Shown here: piece after piece, positions 54,041 to 62,242 of the stretch
Layout of the letters: each line of letters opens with the position of its first letter
How positions within the stretch are numbered: the first letter of the stretch is position 1
DNA from: Clostridioides difficile ATCC 9689 = DSM 1296
Lineage (GTDB): Bacteria; Bacillota; Clostridia; Peptostreptococcales; Peptostreptococcaceae
Direction of reading: 5' to 3'
DNA: 64,000 nt
NCBI RefSeq assembly: GCF_001077535.1
Contig: NZ_CP011968.1
Span: forward strand, 2,914,001 to 2,978,000
The notes under the pieces: model-generated
The model's input: the letters and a program-made list of their open reading frames with translations, nothing else
Told to the model about the DNA's origin: nothing
Databases searched by the model: none
Program-made: the position numbers and the translations under genes

Positions 54041-54211
54041 CTATCCAAGTGCTTTTTCTAGTTTAGATAAATGTTGTATTGGATAATATTTTAGTAGCTC
54101 TTTAAATTGTTCTACTGATAAACCTTCTGTTGTTGTATATATTCTTATTTTTTCATCTAAGTCACTATTAATAAATTTGTTTTTTAAATCCTCAAAATTT
54201 ACACTACTCAT
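54041..54211 (-). CDS. 56-residue small protein of unknown function
   Basis: ATG at 54211, nine bases after AGGAG; TAG at 54043-54041. The 56 residues are acidic-helical: 'NFEDLKNKFINSDLDEK', then 'TTEGLSVEQFKELLKYY' and 'LSKLEKALG'. No signal or membrane segment. The codon pattern and strong ribosome site make it look real, and it ends 19 bases from a strong terminator. The 'EGLSVEQFKELL' part superficially recalls Nif11-type leader peptides, but there is no double-Gly or core peptide and no modifying enzyme next to it, so I do not assign it. Confidence 0.7.
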   Translation of the reverse strand: MSSVNFEDLKNKFINSDLDEKIRIYTTTEGLSVEQFKELLKYYPIQHLSKLEKALG

Positions 54212-54304
54212 TTTACATCACTCCTTATGTAACATATTCATTTGTATTATTTTATCCAAATACATAAAATTTATTACATAAAAATATATCTATTTAATAA
54301 TTTA

Positions 54305-54356
54305 ATAAAAAAAAGCTATCTCAATTTAGAAATTACTTTCTATATTTGAGATAGCT
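54305..54356 (-). terminator. terminator of sspA
   Basis: AGCTATCTCAA...TTGAGATAGCT type stem (54314-54332 with 54337-54356, two mismatches), 4-base loop, run of T residues on the minus strand. Confidence 0.85.
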
Positions 54357-54399
54357 CTAGCTAAACTAATAGCCAATAGTTATAAATAATTATTTATAA

Positions 54400-54621
54400 C
54401 TATCTGTTGCTTTTTCCAGCCATTTGTTGTTCAGCCATTTCAACTAATTTTTTAGTCATGTATCCACCTACATAACCATTTTCTCTTGCAGTAAGGTTTC
54501 CTTTATCAACTTGTTGATAATTACTCATACCAAGTTCATTAGCTATTTCTAATTTCATTTGGTTTAAAGCCTCTTTTGCTCCTGGTACTACTGTTCTGTT
54601 GTTGTTATTGTTACTTGCCAT
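54400..54621 (-). CDS. sspA: alpha/beta-type small acid-soluble spore protein
   Basis: 73 residues, the usual size. The germination-protease cleavage region 'EIANELG' (around residue 25-31) and the two conserved helices 'ALNQMKLEIANELGM' and 'GYVGGYMTKKLVEMAEQ' are typical. It coats spore DNA and protects it from UV and heat damage. ATG with AGAAGGAAGG. A sigma-G-type promoter precedes it (54667-54696). In C. difficile the alpha/beta SASP at this locus is called SspA as I recall. Confidence 0.96.
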   Translation of the reverse strand: MASNNNNNRTVVPGAKEALNQMKLEIANELGMSNYQQVDKGNLTARENGYVGGYMTKKLVEMAEQQMAGKSNR

Positions 54622-54666
54622 GTTGATTACCTTCCTTCTGTTTAATTTATTTTGTGTTGCTGATAA

Positions 54667-54696
54667 TATTATGTGATTTTAAACATTTTTAATTCA
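54667..54696 (-). promoter_or_regulatory. sigma-G-type promoter of sspA
   Basis: Minus strand TGAATT (54696-54691), 17 bases, CATAATA (54673-54667), close to the Bacillus/Clostridium sigma-G pattern (GAATA-type -35, CATWMTA -10). It lies in the 83-base gap after the HI0933-type gene. Confidence 0.65.
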
Positions 54697-54704
54697 GGTA
54701 ATTT

Positions 54705-55931
54705 TTAGCAATTAAAACCTGCCAAATATCCAGTAGAAAAAGCTATTTGCAAATTGAATCCACCTGTATATGCATCTATATCTATTACTTCTCCAGCAAA
54801 AAATAAACCTTCTACTAATTTTGATTCCATTGTACTTGAATTTATTTCGTTTACTTTTACACCACCAGAAGTTATTATAGCTTCTTCAATAGGTCTGTAT
54901 CTCTTTACTGTAAACTTTAAATTTTTTAATAAATGGACTAAGTTTTTTCTCTGCTCTCTAGAAATTTGGTGAACAACCGTATTTGGATTAATTTCACTTA
55001 AGTTTATTATTATAGGTATTAGTTTTTTTGGAAGTAAATCATCTAATGCTTTTTCAAATTTTTTATTTGTATACTTCTGAAAATCTTTTTGAACTCTTTT
55101 ATCCAATTTTTCCTCATCTAATGCAGGTTTTAAATCTAATAATATAGTGTAATTTTCTTTCCTTGTATCTTTCATTCTACAACTTGCAGACTTGATTATA
55201 GGTCCATCTAAACCAAATCTAGTAAATTCAAGTTCTCCAAAATCACTATAAACTTTCTTTTGTTTGCTATTAAACACCCTTATTTCAACATTTCTCAATG
55301 ATAATTTTTCTAAATCTTTTGTAAAACTTTCTTGTACTTCTATACCAATTAAAGATGGTTTTGTATCTATAATTGTGTGCCCCTGTGAAATTGCAAATTT
55401 ATATCCATCACCAGTAGAACCAGTAAGTGGATAACTTAATCCACCAGTTGCTACTACAACTGAATCACACTTAATTTCTTTTTTATCGTTTAAAATTACT
55501 TTTTCAATTTTATTATTTTTAGATATTATTTTTTCTACTTTCGAATTTAATAATATATTTACTTTCTTACTTTTAAGTTGTCTTTCAAGAGCATTTACAA
55601 TATCAAATGCTTTATCACTCTCTGGAAAAACCCTTTTTCCTCTTTCTGTTTTAGTCTTTACTCCAAGATTATTAAACATACTTATTACATCATCATTTGT
55701 AAAAGTATAAAAAGCACTATAAAGAAATTTTCCATTTGTAGGTACATTTTCTATTAATTCCTCTATTTCACAAGCGTTAGTAATATTACATCTACCTTTT
55801 CCTGTTATTGCAAGTTTTTTTCCTAATTTATGATTTTTCTCAATTAATGTTACATCATAGCCTTTCTCACATGCAGTTGATGCGGCTATCATCCCTGCTG
55901 GTCCACCACCTATTATTACTACCTTCTTCAA
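54705..55931 (-). CDS. HI0933-family FAD-dependent oxidoreductase (YhiN/BaiN-like)
   Basis: 408 residues. FAD Rossmann loop 'IIGGGPAGMIAAS' at residues 5-17, the family signature 'GKKLAITGKGRCNITN' (about 37-52), 'VVATGGLSYPLTGSTGDGY' (about 160) and the C-terminal 'GEVIDIDAYTGGFNLQIAFSTG' (quoted in part). The frame starts at TTG 55931 with an AGAG site seven bases ahead. Family members include the BaiN flavoprotein linked to bile-acid dehydroxylation in other clostridia, but membership alone does not show that reaction here. Cytoplasmic; electron partner unknown. Confidence 0.88.
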   Translation of the reverse strand: MKKVVIIGGGPAGMIAASTACEKGYDVTLIEKNHKLGKKLAITGKGRCNITNACEIEELIENVPTNGKFLYSAFYTFTNDDVISMFNNLGVKTKTERGKRVFPESDKAFDIVNALERQLKSKKVNILLNSKVEKIISKNNKIEKVILNDKKEIKCDSVVVATGGLSYPLTGSTGDGYKFAISQGHTIIDTKPSLIGIEVQESFTKDLEKLSLRNVEIRVFNSKQKKVYSDFGELEFTRFGLDGPIIKSASCRMKDTRKENYTILLDLKPALDEEKLDKRVQKDFQKYTNKKFEKALDDLLPKKLIPIIINLSEINPNTVVHQISREQRKNLVHLLKNLKFTVKRYRPIEEAIITSGGVKVNEINSSTMESKLVEGLFFAGEVIDIDAYTGGFNLQIAFSTGYLAGFNC

Positions 55932-55992
55932 ATAATCACTCTTTTCTACCCTTAATTTTTTTAATTTAAACTATTGACTCTATACCTTAAAA

Positions 55993-56925
55993 TCAATTTA
56001 ATTTTAAAAGTTTAAATAATGCTGGAGCTCCTGCTATTCCATAAAAAACAACTACTGTATTCTTAATAAAATTCATAAAAATTATACTCATAGTAGAGTC
56101 ACTCATATTTAAAGTGACTATTAACATTGAAATAAACAACTTAATGCCAATATATAACATTCCTATTGTTACTATCCCAACCAAAAACCTACATATTCTT
56201 GAAAAAATTATATTTTTACTCCCCTTATTTTTATTACTAAAATTTATTTTTTTGTTATTATTATCTGTATTAAATTTAACAAATCTATCCTCAACCATAT
56301 ATCCAAATACAAATCCTACTATTATACCAAATTTTTCAAAATATTCAGGGCTATTTAGAAATATAGCCACTATTATAAATGGTATAAGTAAAACTACAAG
56401 TAAAATATAATTTTTATTATCATCAATATAGTCAAATATTTTTACAAATACAACTGTAAAAAATATTCCTAATATCCAACCCGCTATCACATCTATTGGC
56501 CAATGAACAGCTAAATACAGCCTAGACAATCCTACTCCTAAAACCATAACTGCAGCTATTAAATGAAGATATCTCTTTTTAAATATAGTCATAATACTAA
56601 CCCAAAATGTTGTTGCAGTTTGAGTATGAGCACTTGGAAAAGAATAACCACCAGCAGTAGAAACTCTCAATGATTCAAGACCTTTTATTCCTATTGGTCT
56701 GGGAGCTTTTACAAACTCTTTGATGCCTAAATTTACAACAAAATTTCCAATTATAGCAAACAGTATTTTCTGTCCACATTTTTTATTTATACACCAGTAT
56801 ATAATTGTTGTAATTAATATTAATAACGGTGCTTCTGTGCTTATTGTAAAGACAAGAAATATAAAGTTCAAAATTGGATTTCTTAAATTTTGGAAAAATA
56901 ATAATATATTTAACTGAATATCCAT
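55993..56925 (-). CDS. PAP2-family membrane phosphatase
   Basis: 310 residues with about eight spans. The three phosphatase motifs are intact: 'KEFVKAPRP', 'PSAHTQ' and 'SRLYLAVHWPIDV', in the first 165 residues. The C-terminal 140 residues add further hydrophobic helices and a Lys/Asn-rich loop, so it is longer than minimal PAP2 enzymes. Likely acts on lipid phosphates such as undecaprenyl diphosphate or phosphatidate at the outer membrane face. ATG behind AAAGGAG. Confidence 0.88.
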   Translation of the reverse strand: MDIQLNILLFFQNLRNPILNFIFLVFTISTEAPLLILITTIIYWCINKKCGQKILFAIIGNFVVNLGIKEFVKAPRPIGIKGLESLRVSTAGGYSFPSAHTQTATTFWVSIMTIFKKRYLHLIAAVMVLGVGLSRLYLAVHWPIDVIAGWILGIFFTVVFVKIFDYIDDNKNYILLVVLLIPFIIVAIFLNSPEYFEKFGIIVGFVFGYMVEDRFVKFNTDNNNKKINFSNKNKGSKNIIFSRICRFLVGIVTIGMLYIGIKLFISMLIVTLNMSDSTMSIIFMNFIKNTVVVFYGIAGAPALFKLLKLN

Positions 56926-56957
56926 ATAGATGTCTCCTTTACTAAAATTTTATATAA

Positions 56958-56998
56958 TTAACTAAAAAGCACTAACTCCCTTAGAAATTAGTGCTTTT
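56958..56998 (-). terminator. terminator of hpt
   Basis: 11-bp stem (56965-56975 with 56988-56998), 12-base loop, 16 bases past the hpt stop. Confidence 0.8.
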
Positions 56999-57013
56999 GA
57001 TTCACATTTAAAT

Positions 57014-57541
57014 CTATTCTACATCCTCAACTATACCTATATAAGGTAAATTTCTATACTTTTCAGCATAGTCTATTCCATAACCAACAATAAATTTGTC
57101 TTCTATAACAAATCCAACATAGTCTACAGGTATATTAGCTTTTCTTCTCTGAGGTTTGTCAAGTAGAGTACATAGTTTTAAAGATTTTGGATTTCTAGTT
57201 TTTAAAGCTGCAACTAGATTACTTAATGTTAAACCAGAATCTATTATATCCTCTACAATCAACACATTCTTTCCTTCAATATCTACATCTAAATCTTTTA
57301 ATATTTTAACTGTTCCAGAAGACTCTGTTGAGTTTCCATAACTTGTAACACTCATAAAATCTATATTTACATCCAAATCTATACATCTTATTAAATCTGA
57401 AACAAATACACTAGCTCCTTTAAGTATACCTACCACTAGTAAATCTTCGCCTTTAAAGTCTTCTTCTATCTTTTTTCCTAATTCATAAACTTTTTCTTTT
57501 ATTTGTTCTTCTGTCAACATTTTTCCTGTAACTTTGTACAT
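57014..57541 (-). CDS. hpt: hypoxanthine phosphoribosyltransferase
   Basis: 175 residues. PRPP-binding 'VLIVEDIIDSGLTLSNLV' near residue 95-112, 'DFMSVTSYGNST' (flexible loop) and 'PVDYVGFVIEDKFIVGYG' base-binding region. Salvages hypoxanthine and guanine to IMP and GMP. ATG with GGGAGG. Monocistronic by its terminator and the divergent neighbour. Confidence 0.96.
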   Translation of the reverse strand: MYKVTGKMLTEEQIKEKVYELGKKIEEDFKGEDLLVVGILKGASVFVSDLIRCIDLDVNIDFMSVTSYGNSTESSGTVKILKDLDVDIEGKNVLIVEDIIDSGLTLSNLVAALKTRNPKSLKLCTLLDKPQRRKANIPVDYVGFVIEDKFIVGYGIDYAEKYRNLPYIGIVEDVE

Positions 57542-57674
57542 TTTGTATCCTCCCGCTTTCCTTCTATTAACTTATATATTATAGCATACCAAAATATCAA
57601 TTAAAATCTTTTTCATCATTTTTAAACCTAAATTAACAGCTTATCCATACTTTTTTGCTTTTTACATTAAAAAT

Positions 57675-57703
57675 TTGGAATAACGATTCCTTTGTATTAT
57701 AAT
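57675..57703 (+). promoter_or_regulatory. promoter of the CobD-like gene
   Basis: TTGGAA (57675-57680), 17 bases, TATAAT (57698-57703). It excludes the upstream in-frame start at 57692. Confidence 0.7.
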
Positions 57704-57769
57704 CTATATGTACATATATTAATCAGTTATTTTTATCGATTATATAATTTTATTTTTGGAGGTACTTTT

Positions 57770-58846
57770 ATGAGCACAAACCATGGAGCTAATTTATATA
57801 GTTTATCTAGTAAGTATGGCTTTTCAAAGGAAGAATTTATGGATTTTAGCTCAAATATAAATCCTTTTGGTACATCAAGTTTAGCCAAACAATACATTGT
57901 AAACAATATAGATATGGTATCTATGTATCCTGACCCTGATTACATAGACTTAAAAACTTCTATATCCAATTACTGCAAATGTTCTATAGATAATATAGTA
58001 CTTGGCAGTGGAGCTACAGAACTAATTTCATCATTTATACATACAATTAATCCTAAACAAGCTCTTTTACTCTCTCCAGCCTATTCAGAGTATGAAAAAG
58101 AGTTATCTAAAATTAATTGTTCTATAGAAAAATACTTTGCAAAAGAAGAAGATAATTTTCATATAAATTTAGAAAATCTTATAAAAACTATCAATGCTAA
58201 AGATTATGATTTGGTAGTAATCTGTAATCCTAGTAATCCAACTGGATTTGCATTTACTAAAGTAGAAGTGAGAGAAATTTTAAAAAATACAGACTCATTT
58301 TTAATGATTGATGAGACTTATGTAGAGTTTACTGATACAGATACATACTCTTGTACTCAATTAGTTGATGATTATTCTAATTTATTCGTTATAAGAGGTA
58401 CATCAAAATTTTTTTCAACGCCTGGAATAAGGCTTGGATATGGTCTTATATCTAACACTAATGTCAAAAATGAAATAAATAAAAATCTAGATTTATGGAA
58501 TATAAACATAATAGCTTCTAAAATGGGTGAAATCATGTTTAGTGATTTAGATTTTATATCAAATACTATTTCCTTAATGAACACTGAAAGAGATTACCTG
58601 CTTAAAGAGCTTAAGAATATAAAAAGCTTAGATATATACAATACTAAAGGTAATTTCATATTGTGTAAAATCAAGACAAAGGAATTGACTGCTAAATCTC
58701 TTCGAGAGCAACTGCTCCCACAAAAAATAATAATAAGAGATTGTTGTTCATTTGAAGGTCTAGATGAGTATTTCTTTAGAGTATGTATATTAAAACCTAA
58801 TGAAAATAAATTATTAATATCATCTCTTAAAGCAATTTTTAAATAA
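57770..58846 (+). CDS. PLP-dependent aminotransferase-fold enzyme, CobD (threonine-phosphate decarboxylase)-like
   Basis: 358 residues from ATG 57770, seven bases after GGAGG. 'HGANLYSLSSKYGFSKEE' and 'DFSSNINPFG' at the N-terminus are CobD-type; 'NPSNPTG', 'DETYVEF' and the PLP lysine in 'RGTSKFFSTPGIRLGYG' are all present. CobD decarboxylates L-threonine O-3-phosphate to the aminopropanol linker of cobalamin. No cobalamin genes or B12 riboswitch are near, so a histidinol-phosphate aminotransferase-like role remains possible. Confidence 0.82.
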   Translation: MSTNHGANLYSLSSKYGFSKEEFMDFSSNINPFGTSSLAKQYIVNNIDMVSMYPDPDYIDLKTSISNYCKCSIDNIVLGSGATELISSFIHTINPKQALLLSPAYSEYEKELSKINCSIEKYFAKEEDNFHINLENLIKTINAKDYDLVVICNPSNPTGFAFTKVEVREILKNTDSFLMIDETYVEFTDTDTYSCTQLVDDYSNLFVIRGTSKFFSTPGIRLGYGLISNTNVKNEINKNLDLWNINIIASKMGEIMFSDLDFISNTISLMNTERDYLLKELKNIKSLDIYNTKGNFILCKIKTKELTAKSLREQLLPQKIIIRDCCSFEGLDEYFFRVCILKPNENKLLISSLKAIFK

Positions 58847-58880
58847 AAAAATCACTTTATTTTATAATTTTTTATACCAT

Positions 58881-58918
58881 AAAAAATGAGCTATCTCTAT
58901 TTGAGATAACTCATTTTT
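58881..58918 (+). terminator. bidirectional terminator between the CobD-like and DAACS genes
   Basis: Arms 58881-58897 and 58903-58918 with one mismatch, 5-base loop (TATTT), A and T tracts at the ends. Serves both convergent genes. Confidence 0.9.
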
Positions 58919-58931
58919 GATTATTAAAAAA

Positions 58932-60140
58932 CTAAGCACTTTGCTCTTCTTTGTTTCCTTTTTTACTCATTCCATCATTTATTTTATCTACTACTACTGC
59001 TATTGCATTATCTCCTGATACATTACATGCTGTACCAAAACTGTCTTGAGTTAAGTATAAAGCTATCATTAAACTTGCAAGCCCACCATCTGATGGTATT
59101 CCAACCATTGGTAGGAAAGGAAGTGCACTCATTATAGCCCCACCTGGTGCTCCTGGTGCTGCAACCATTGCTATACCTAACATTGCAATATAAGGGAATA
59201 ATACACCTATTCCATGTGGCATACCATTCATCATTAAAACTGCAGTTGTAAATCCTGTTATTGATATCATACTACCTGATAAATGTATTGTTGCACAAAG
59301 AGGTACAACAAATTCTCTTATTTGCTTACTTACTCCATTTTTTTCTGCACAACCAACATTAACTGGTATAGTTGCTGCTGAAGATTGAGTTCCTATAGCT
59401 GTTAAATATCCAGGTACTTGATTTTTTAACATTCTTACTGGATTTTTTCCTGAAAATACACCTGCTGCTGTGAATTGACATGCCATATATACAAAATGTA
59501 AAGGTATTACTACTAAGTATACTTTCCAGAATACCCCTAATATTGTCCATACTTCCCCTGCTATAGTTATATTTGCAAAAGTTCCTGCTATGTATAAAGG
59601 TAATAAAGGTATAATCACTGTTGACAACGTTTTCGTTACGATTCCTTGAAATTCTTGGAAGAAATTAAATAAAGTCTCTCCTTTTCCATGATTTCTTAAA
59701 GCTGATATTCCAAGTCCCATTACAAATGCAAATACGATTGCAGCTGTTACATCTACCATAGGCTCTAATGGAATTGTGAATATTGGAGCTAACATTCCTG
59801 CCTCTGGGTCTCCAATTTGACTTGCAACACTTGCATCAATAAAATTTGGGAAGATTAATGTAGATACTGCAAATGATAATAATCCTGCTATTAAGGTAGA
59901 ACCATATGCTATTCCCGTAGTTATCCCCAATAACTTTCCTGCACCTGTTGCTAAATCAGCTATACCTGCTGTTACAAAACCTATAATTATAAATGGTATA
60001 ACAAATTTTAGGAATGCTGAGAATAAAGTACTAACTGTTACTAATATTTGTACTATTATTTCTGGTGCATAACTTCCGATTAAAATACCGACTATGATAC
60101 CGATGATTAGTTTGGGCACTAAACCTATTTTTTTCTTCAT
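58932..60140 (-). CDS. DAACS-family Na+(H+)/dicarboxylate or amino-acid symporter
   Basis: 402 residues from ATG 60140 (GGAGGG ahead). Hydrophobic throughout, about eight helices plus two re-entrant loops. The family motif 'GTQSSAATIP' (SSSAATLP-like), 'PLCATIHLSGSM' and 'LTQDSFGTACNVSGDNAIAVVVD' (quoted in part) are present. Imports glutamate, aspartate, serine or C4 dicarboxylates with cations; substrate not decided by sequence. Single gene. Confidence 0.88.
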   Translation of the reverse strand: MKKKIGLVPKLIIGIIVGILIGSYAPEIIVQILVTVSTLFSAFLKFVIPFIIIGFVTAGIADLATGAGKLLGITTGIAYGSTLIAGLLSFAVSTLIFPNFIDASVASQIGDPEAGMLAPIFTIPLEPMVDVTAAIVFAFVMGLGISALRNHGKGETLFNFFQEFQGIVTKTLSTVIIPLLPLYIAGTFANITIAGEVWTILGVFWKVYLVVIPLHFVYMACQFTAAGVFSGKNPVRMLKNQVPGYLTAIGTQSSAATIPVNVGCAEKNGVSKQIREFVVPLCATIHLSGSMISITGFTTAVLMMNGMPHGIGVLFPYIAMLGIAMVAAPGAPGGAIMSALPFLPMVGIPSDGGLASLMIALYLTQDSFGTACNVSGDNAIAVVVDKINDGMSKKGNKEEQSA

Positions 60141-60271
60141 AATATTTACCCTCCATAACTTTTTTAAATTAAGCATTCTTGCACATTGAATACTTAGTTA
60201 AATATTGGATATCCACTTATTATGATAATAGAGTTTTACCTCTCCGTCAACAATTTAACCATTTTTTGTTA

Positions 60272-60308
60272 ATAAAAAAAAGAATAACATATATAAATTG
60301 TTATTCTT
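60272..60308 (-). terminator. terminator overlapping the end of the DUF1232 gene
   Basis: 10-bp stem (60280-60289 with 60299-60308) followed on the minus strand by seven T residues. The stem includes the last codons and stop. Confidence 0.8.
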
Positions 60309-60690
60309 CTTCATCTTTTATAGAAAATTCTACATTTTCAATTATATTTGAATGTTTATCTTTTTTTGTGATAACTCTATACTTATTAATTTCTTCATTC
60401 ACTATACCTATACTCCAAATTAAAACTATAGCATCATCTATAAAACCAAATGCCCCTGCAATCATCTCTGGAATTATATCAACCCCAGATACAAAGTAGG
60501 ATATAGTAAAAATTAATACAGAAATTACCTTTATTTTATCAACTATATTGATTCTTTTATCTGTCATAAAATCAGGTAGTTTAAGTAAATCAAATACAAA
60601 AACCAAACCAAATTTAGCATTTTTAAATCTGACCAAAATTTTTTTTAAAATATCTAAAACTATATTAATGATTATTTTTAAAAACTCCAT
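60301..60690 (-). CDS. DUF1232 (YkvA-like) membrane protein
   Basis: 129 residues from ATG 60690 (AGAGGTG six bases ahead). The central DUF1232 signature 'SGVDIIPEMIAGAFGFIDDAIVL' (key residues D, P-E, G, D-D) sits in a hydrophobic region around residues 65-95; the N-terminus is amphipathic/basic and the last 30 residues are charged. Function of the family is unknown. Confidence 0.8.
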   Translation of the reverse strand: MEFLKIIINIVLDILKKILVRFKNAKFGLVFVFDLLKLPDFMTDKRINIVDKIKVISVLIFTISYFVSGVDIIPEMIAGAFGFIDDAIVLIWSIGIVNEEINKYRVITKKDKHSNIIENVEFSIKDEEE

Positions 60691-60793
60691 ATTTATCACC
60701 TCTTATAATTATAGGTTATTCTACATTATAACCGATATAATTAATTTGATGAACATATTAGATATAAATTTTATCAATTAGTTTATATTTAAA

Positions 60794-61795
60794 TTATAAT
60801 AATTCAATTCCTGCACTACTACAATTTTGAATCATATCCTGTGGCCATACTCCAACTTGTACTTCTCCTATATGAGCTTTTTGTAAGAAATACATACATA
60901 TTCTTGACTGACCAATTCCTCCACCAATTGTATACGGAAGTTCGCCATTTAAAAGCATCTTATGATAGTCAAACTCTTTTCTCTCTTCACATCCAGCAAG
61001 TTTCAATTGTCTATCAAGAGATTCTTCATCAACTCTAATTCCCATTGAAGATAATTCTAATGCTGAATCTAAAACAGGATTGTAAAATAATATATCCCCA
61101 TTCAATTCCCAATCATCATAATCAGGACTTCTTCCATCATGTTTTTCTCCTGATATTAATGTTTTTCCTATTTGAGTTATAAATACTGCTTTCTTCTCTT
61201 TTACAATTTTATCTTCTCTTTCCTTTGGTGATAATTCTGGATACATATCTTCTAACTCTTGTGATGTTATAAAAGTTATTTCTTCTGGTAATATTTCTTT
61301 TATACCTTCATACATACTACATACAAAAATTTCAGTATCTTTAAATACTCCATACAATCTTTTTACAACATCTTTTAGAGTCTTTTCATTTCTACTACTT
61401 TTATCTATAACCAATTCCCAATCCCATTGGTCTACATAAAGAGAATGTATATTGTCTAATTCTTCATTTTTTCTTATTGCATTCATATCTGTATATAAAC
61501 CACTACCAACTTCAAACCCATATTTTTTAAGGGCTAATCTTTTCCATTTTGCAAGTGATTGAACAATTTCTGCATTTTTATTCATAAATGGTATATCAAA
61601 GCTTACAGCCTTTTCTCCATTTAAATTATCATTTGCACCTGTTTCTGGCAATACAAATAACGGAGAAGAAACTCTTATAAGATTTAATTCATTACTTAGT
61701 CTCATTTCAAAAAAATCTTTTAATTTTTTTATAGCTATTTGTGTATCAATTACGTTCAAACTACTTTTATAATCCTTTGGTATTATTGTGCTCAT
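60794..61795 (-). CDS. asnA: aspartate-ammonia ligase (asparagine synthetase A)
   Basis: 333 residues from ATG 61795 (GGGAG eight bases ahead). AsnA makes asparagine from aspartate, ammonia and ATP and is structurally a class II tRNA-synthetase catalytic core. Landmarks: 'SPLFVLPETGANDNLNGE', 'VDQWDWELVI', 'YTIGGGIGQSRICMYFLQKAHIGEVQ' (quoted in part). Control is by the Asn T-box leader directly upstream. Length and motifs normal. Confidence 0.97.
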   Translation of the reverse strand: MSTIIPKDYKSSLNVIDTQIAIKKLKDFFEMRLSNELNLIRVSSPLFVLPETGANDNLNGEKAVSFDIPFMNKNAEIVQSLAKWKRLALKKYGFEVGSGLYTDMNAIRKNEELDNIHSLYVDQWDWELVIDKSSRNEKTLKDVVKRLYGVFKDTEIFVCSMYEGIKEILPEEITFITSQELEDMYPELSPKEREDKIVKEKKAVFITQIGKTLISGEKHDGRSPDYDDWELNGDILFYNPVLDSALELSSMGIRVDEESLDRQLKLAGCEERKEFDYHKMLLNGELPYTIGGGIGQSRICMYFLQKAHIGEVQVGVWPQDMIQNCSSAGIELL

Positions 61796-61835
61796 ATCAT
61801 TCACTCCCTATATTTATATATTTTTCCATTAAAAA

Positions 61836-62105
61836 AACCCTTCATCCCTATATAAAAGGGACGAAAGGTTGCTTTTCCGCGGTACCACCCTGATTAGTTT
61901 GAAATAAATTCAAACCCAGCTCACAATGTACAGATATTACTCGATACACCCCAATATGATAACGGTTTGGTTCCGACTAAGCCTACTCTTTTAAAATTTC
62001 GGTTAGCAACTCCAGGATGTTCTTCATTATAGACTTCATATTGGTCTCACACCATCACCAACTCGCTTTAATTACATTCTATAACTACTCTTCCTTTCAA
62101 AGTCT
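61836..62105 (-). promoter_or_regulatory. T-box leader (Asn-tRNA-sensing) of asnA
   Basis: The minus-strand sequence contains the conserved T-box AGGGTGGTACCGCGG (61891-61877). The terminator has arms CCTTTCGTCCC (61868-61858) and GGGATGAAGGG (61848-61838), then seven T residues. In stem I, GAAGAACATCC places AAC (62021-62019) followed by A as the likely specifier codon for asparagine, matching the gene. Uncharged tRNA-Asn would favour the antiterminator. Confidence 0.92.
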
Positions 62106-62164
62106 TTAAGAGTTTAATTCAATAAAATTTAGCTCTCTTATGTTTTCTATTTATTCATAATAGT

Positions 62165-62193
62165 ATGATAAGTGATTAGTTAAAATTTGTCAA
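62165..62193 (-). promoter_or_regulatory. promoter of asnA
   Basis: Minus strand TTGACA (62193-62188), 17 bases, TATCAT (62170-62165), just upstream of the T-box leader. Confidence 0.75.
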
Positions 62194-62242
62194 GTTTATT
62201 ATTTTTTTATTTTTAAACACTTTATAAATTTTTACCTATACT

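Noticed and set aside
54041-54211. Nif11-type RiPP precursor
   Set aside because: Only a loose resemblance in the helical part; no cleavage motif, core peptide or modification enzyme nearby.
54705-55931. Calling the HI0933-type flavoprotein a bile-acid enzyme (BaiN)
   Set aside because: The family is widespread and no other bai gene is in the window; sequence membership does not fix the substrate.
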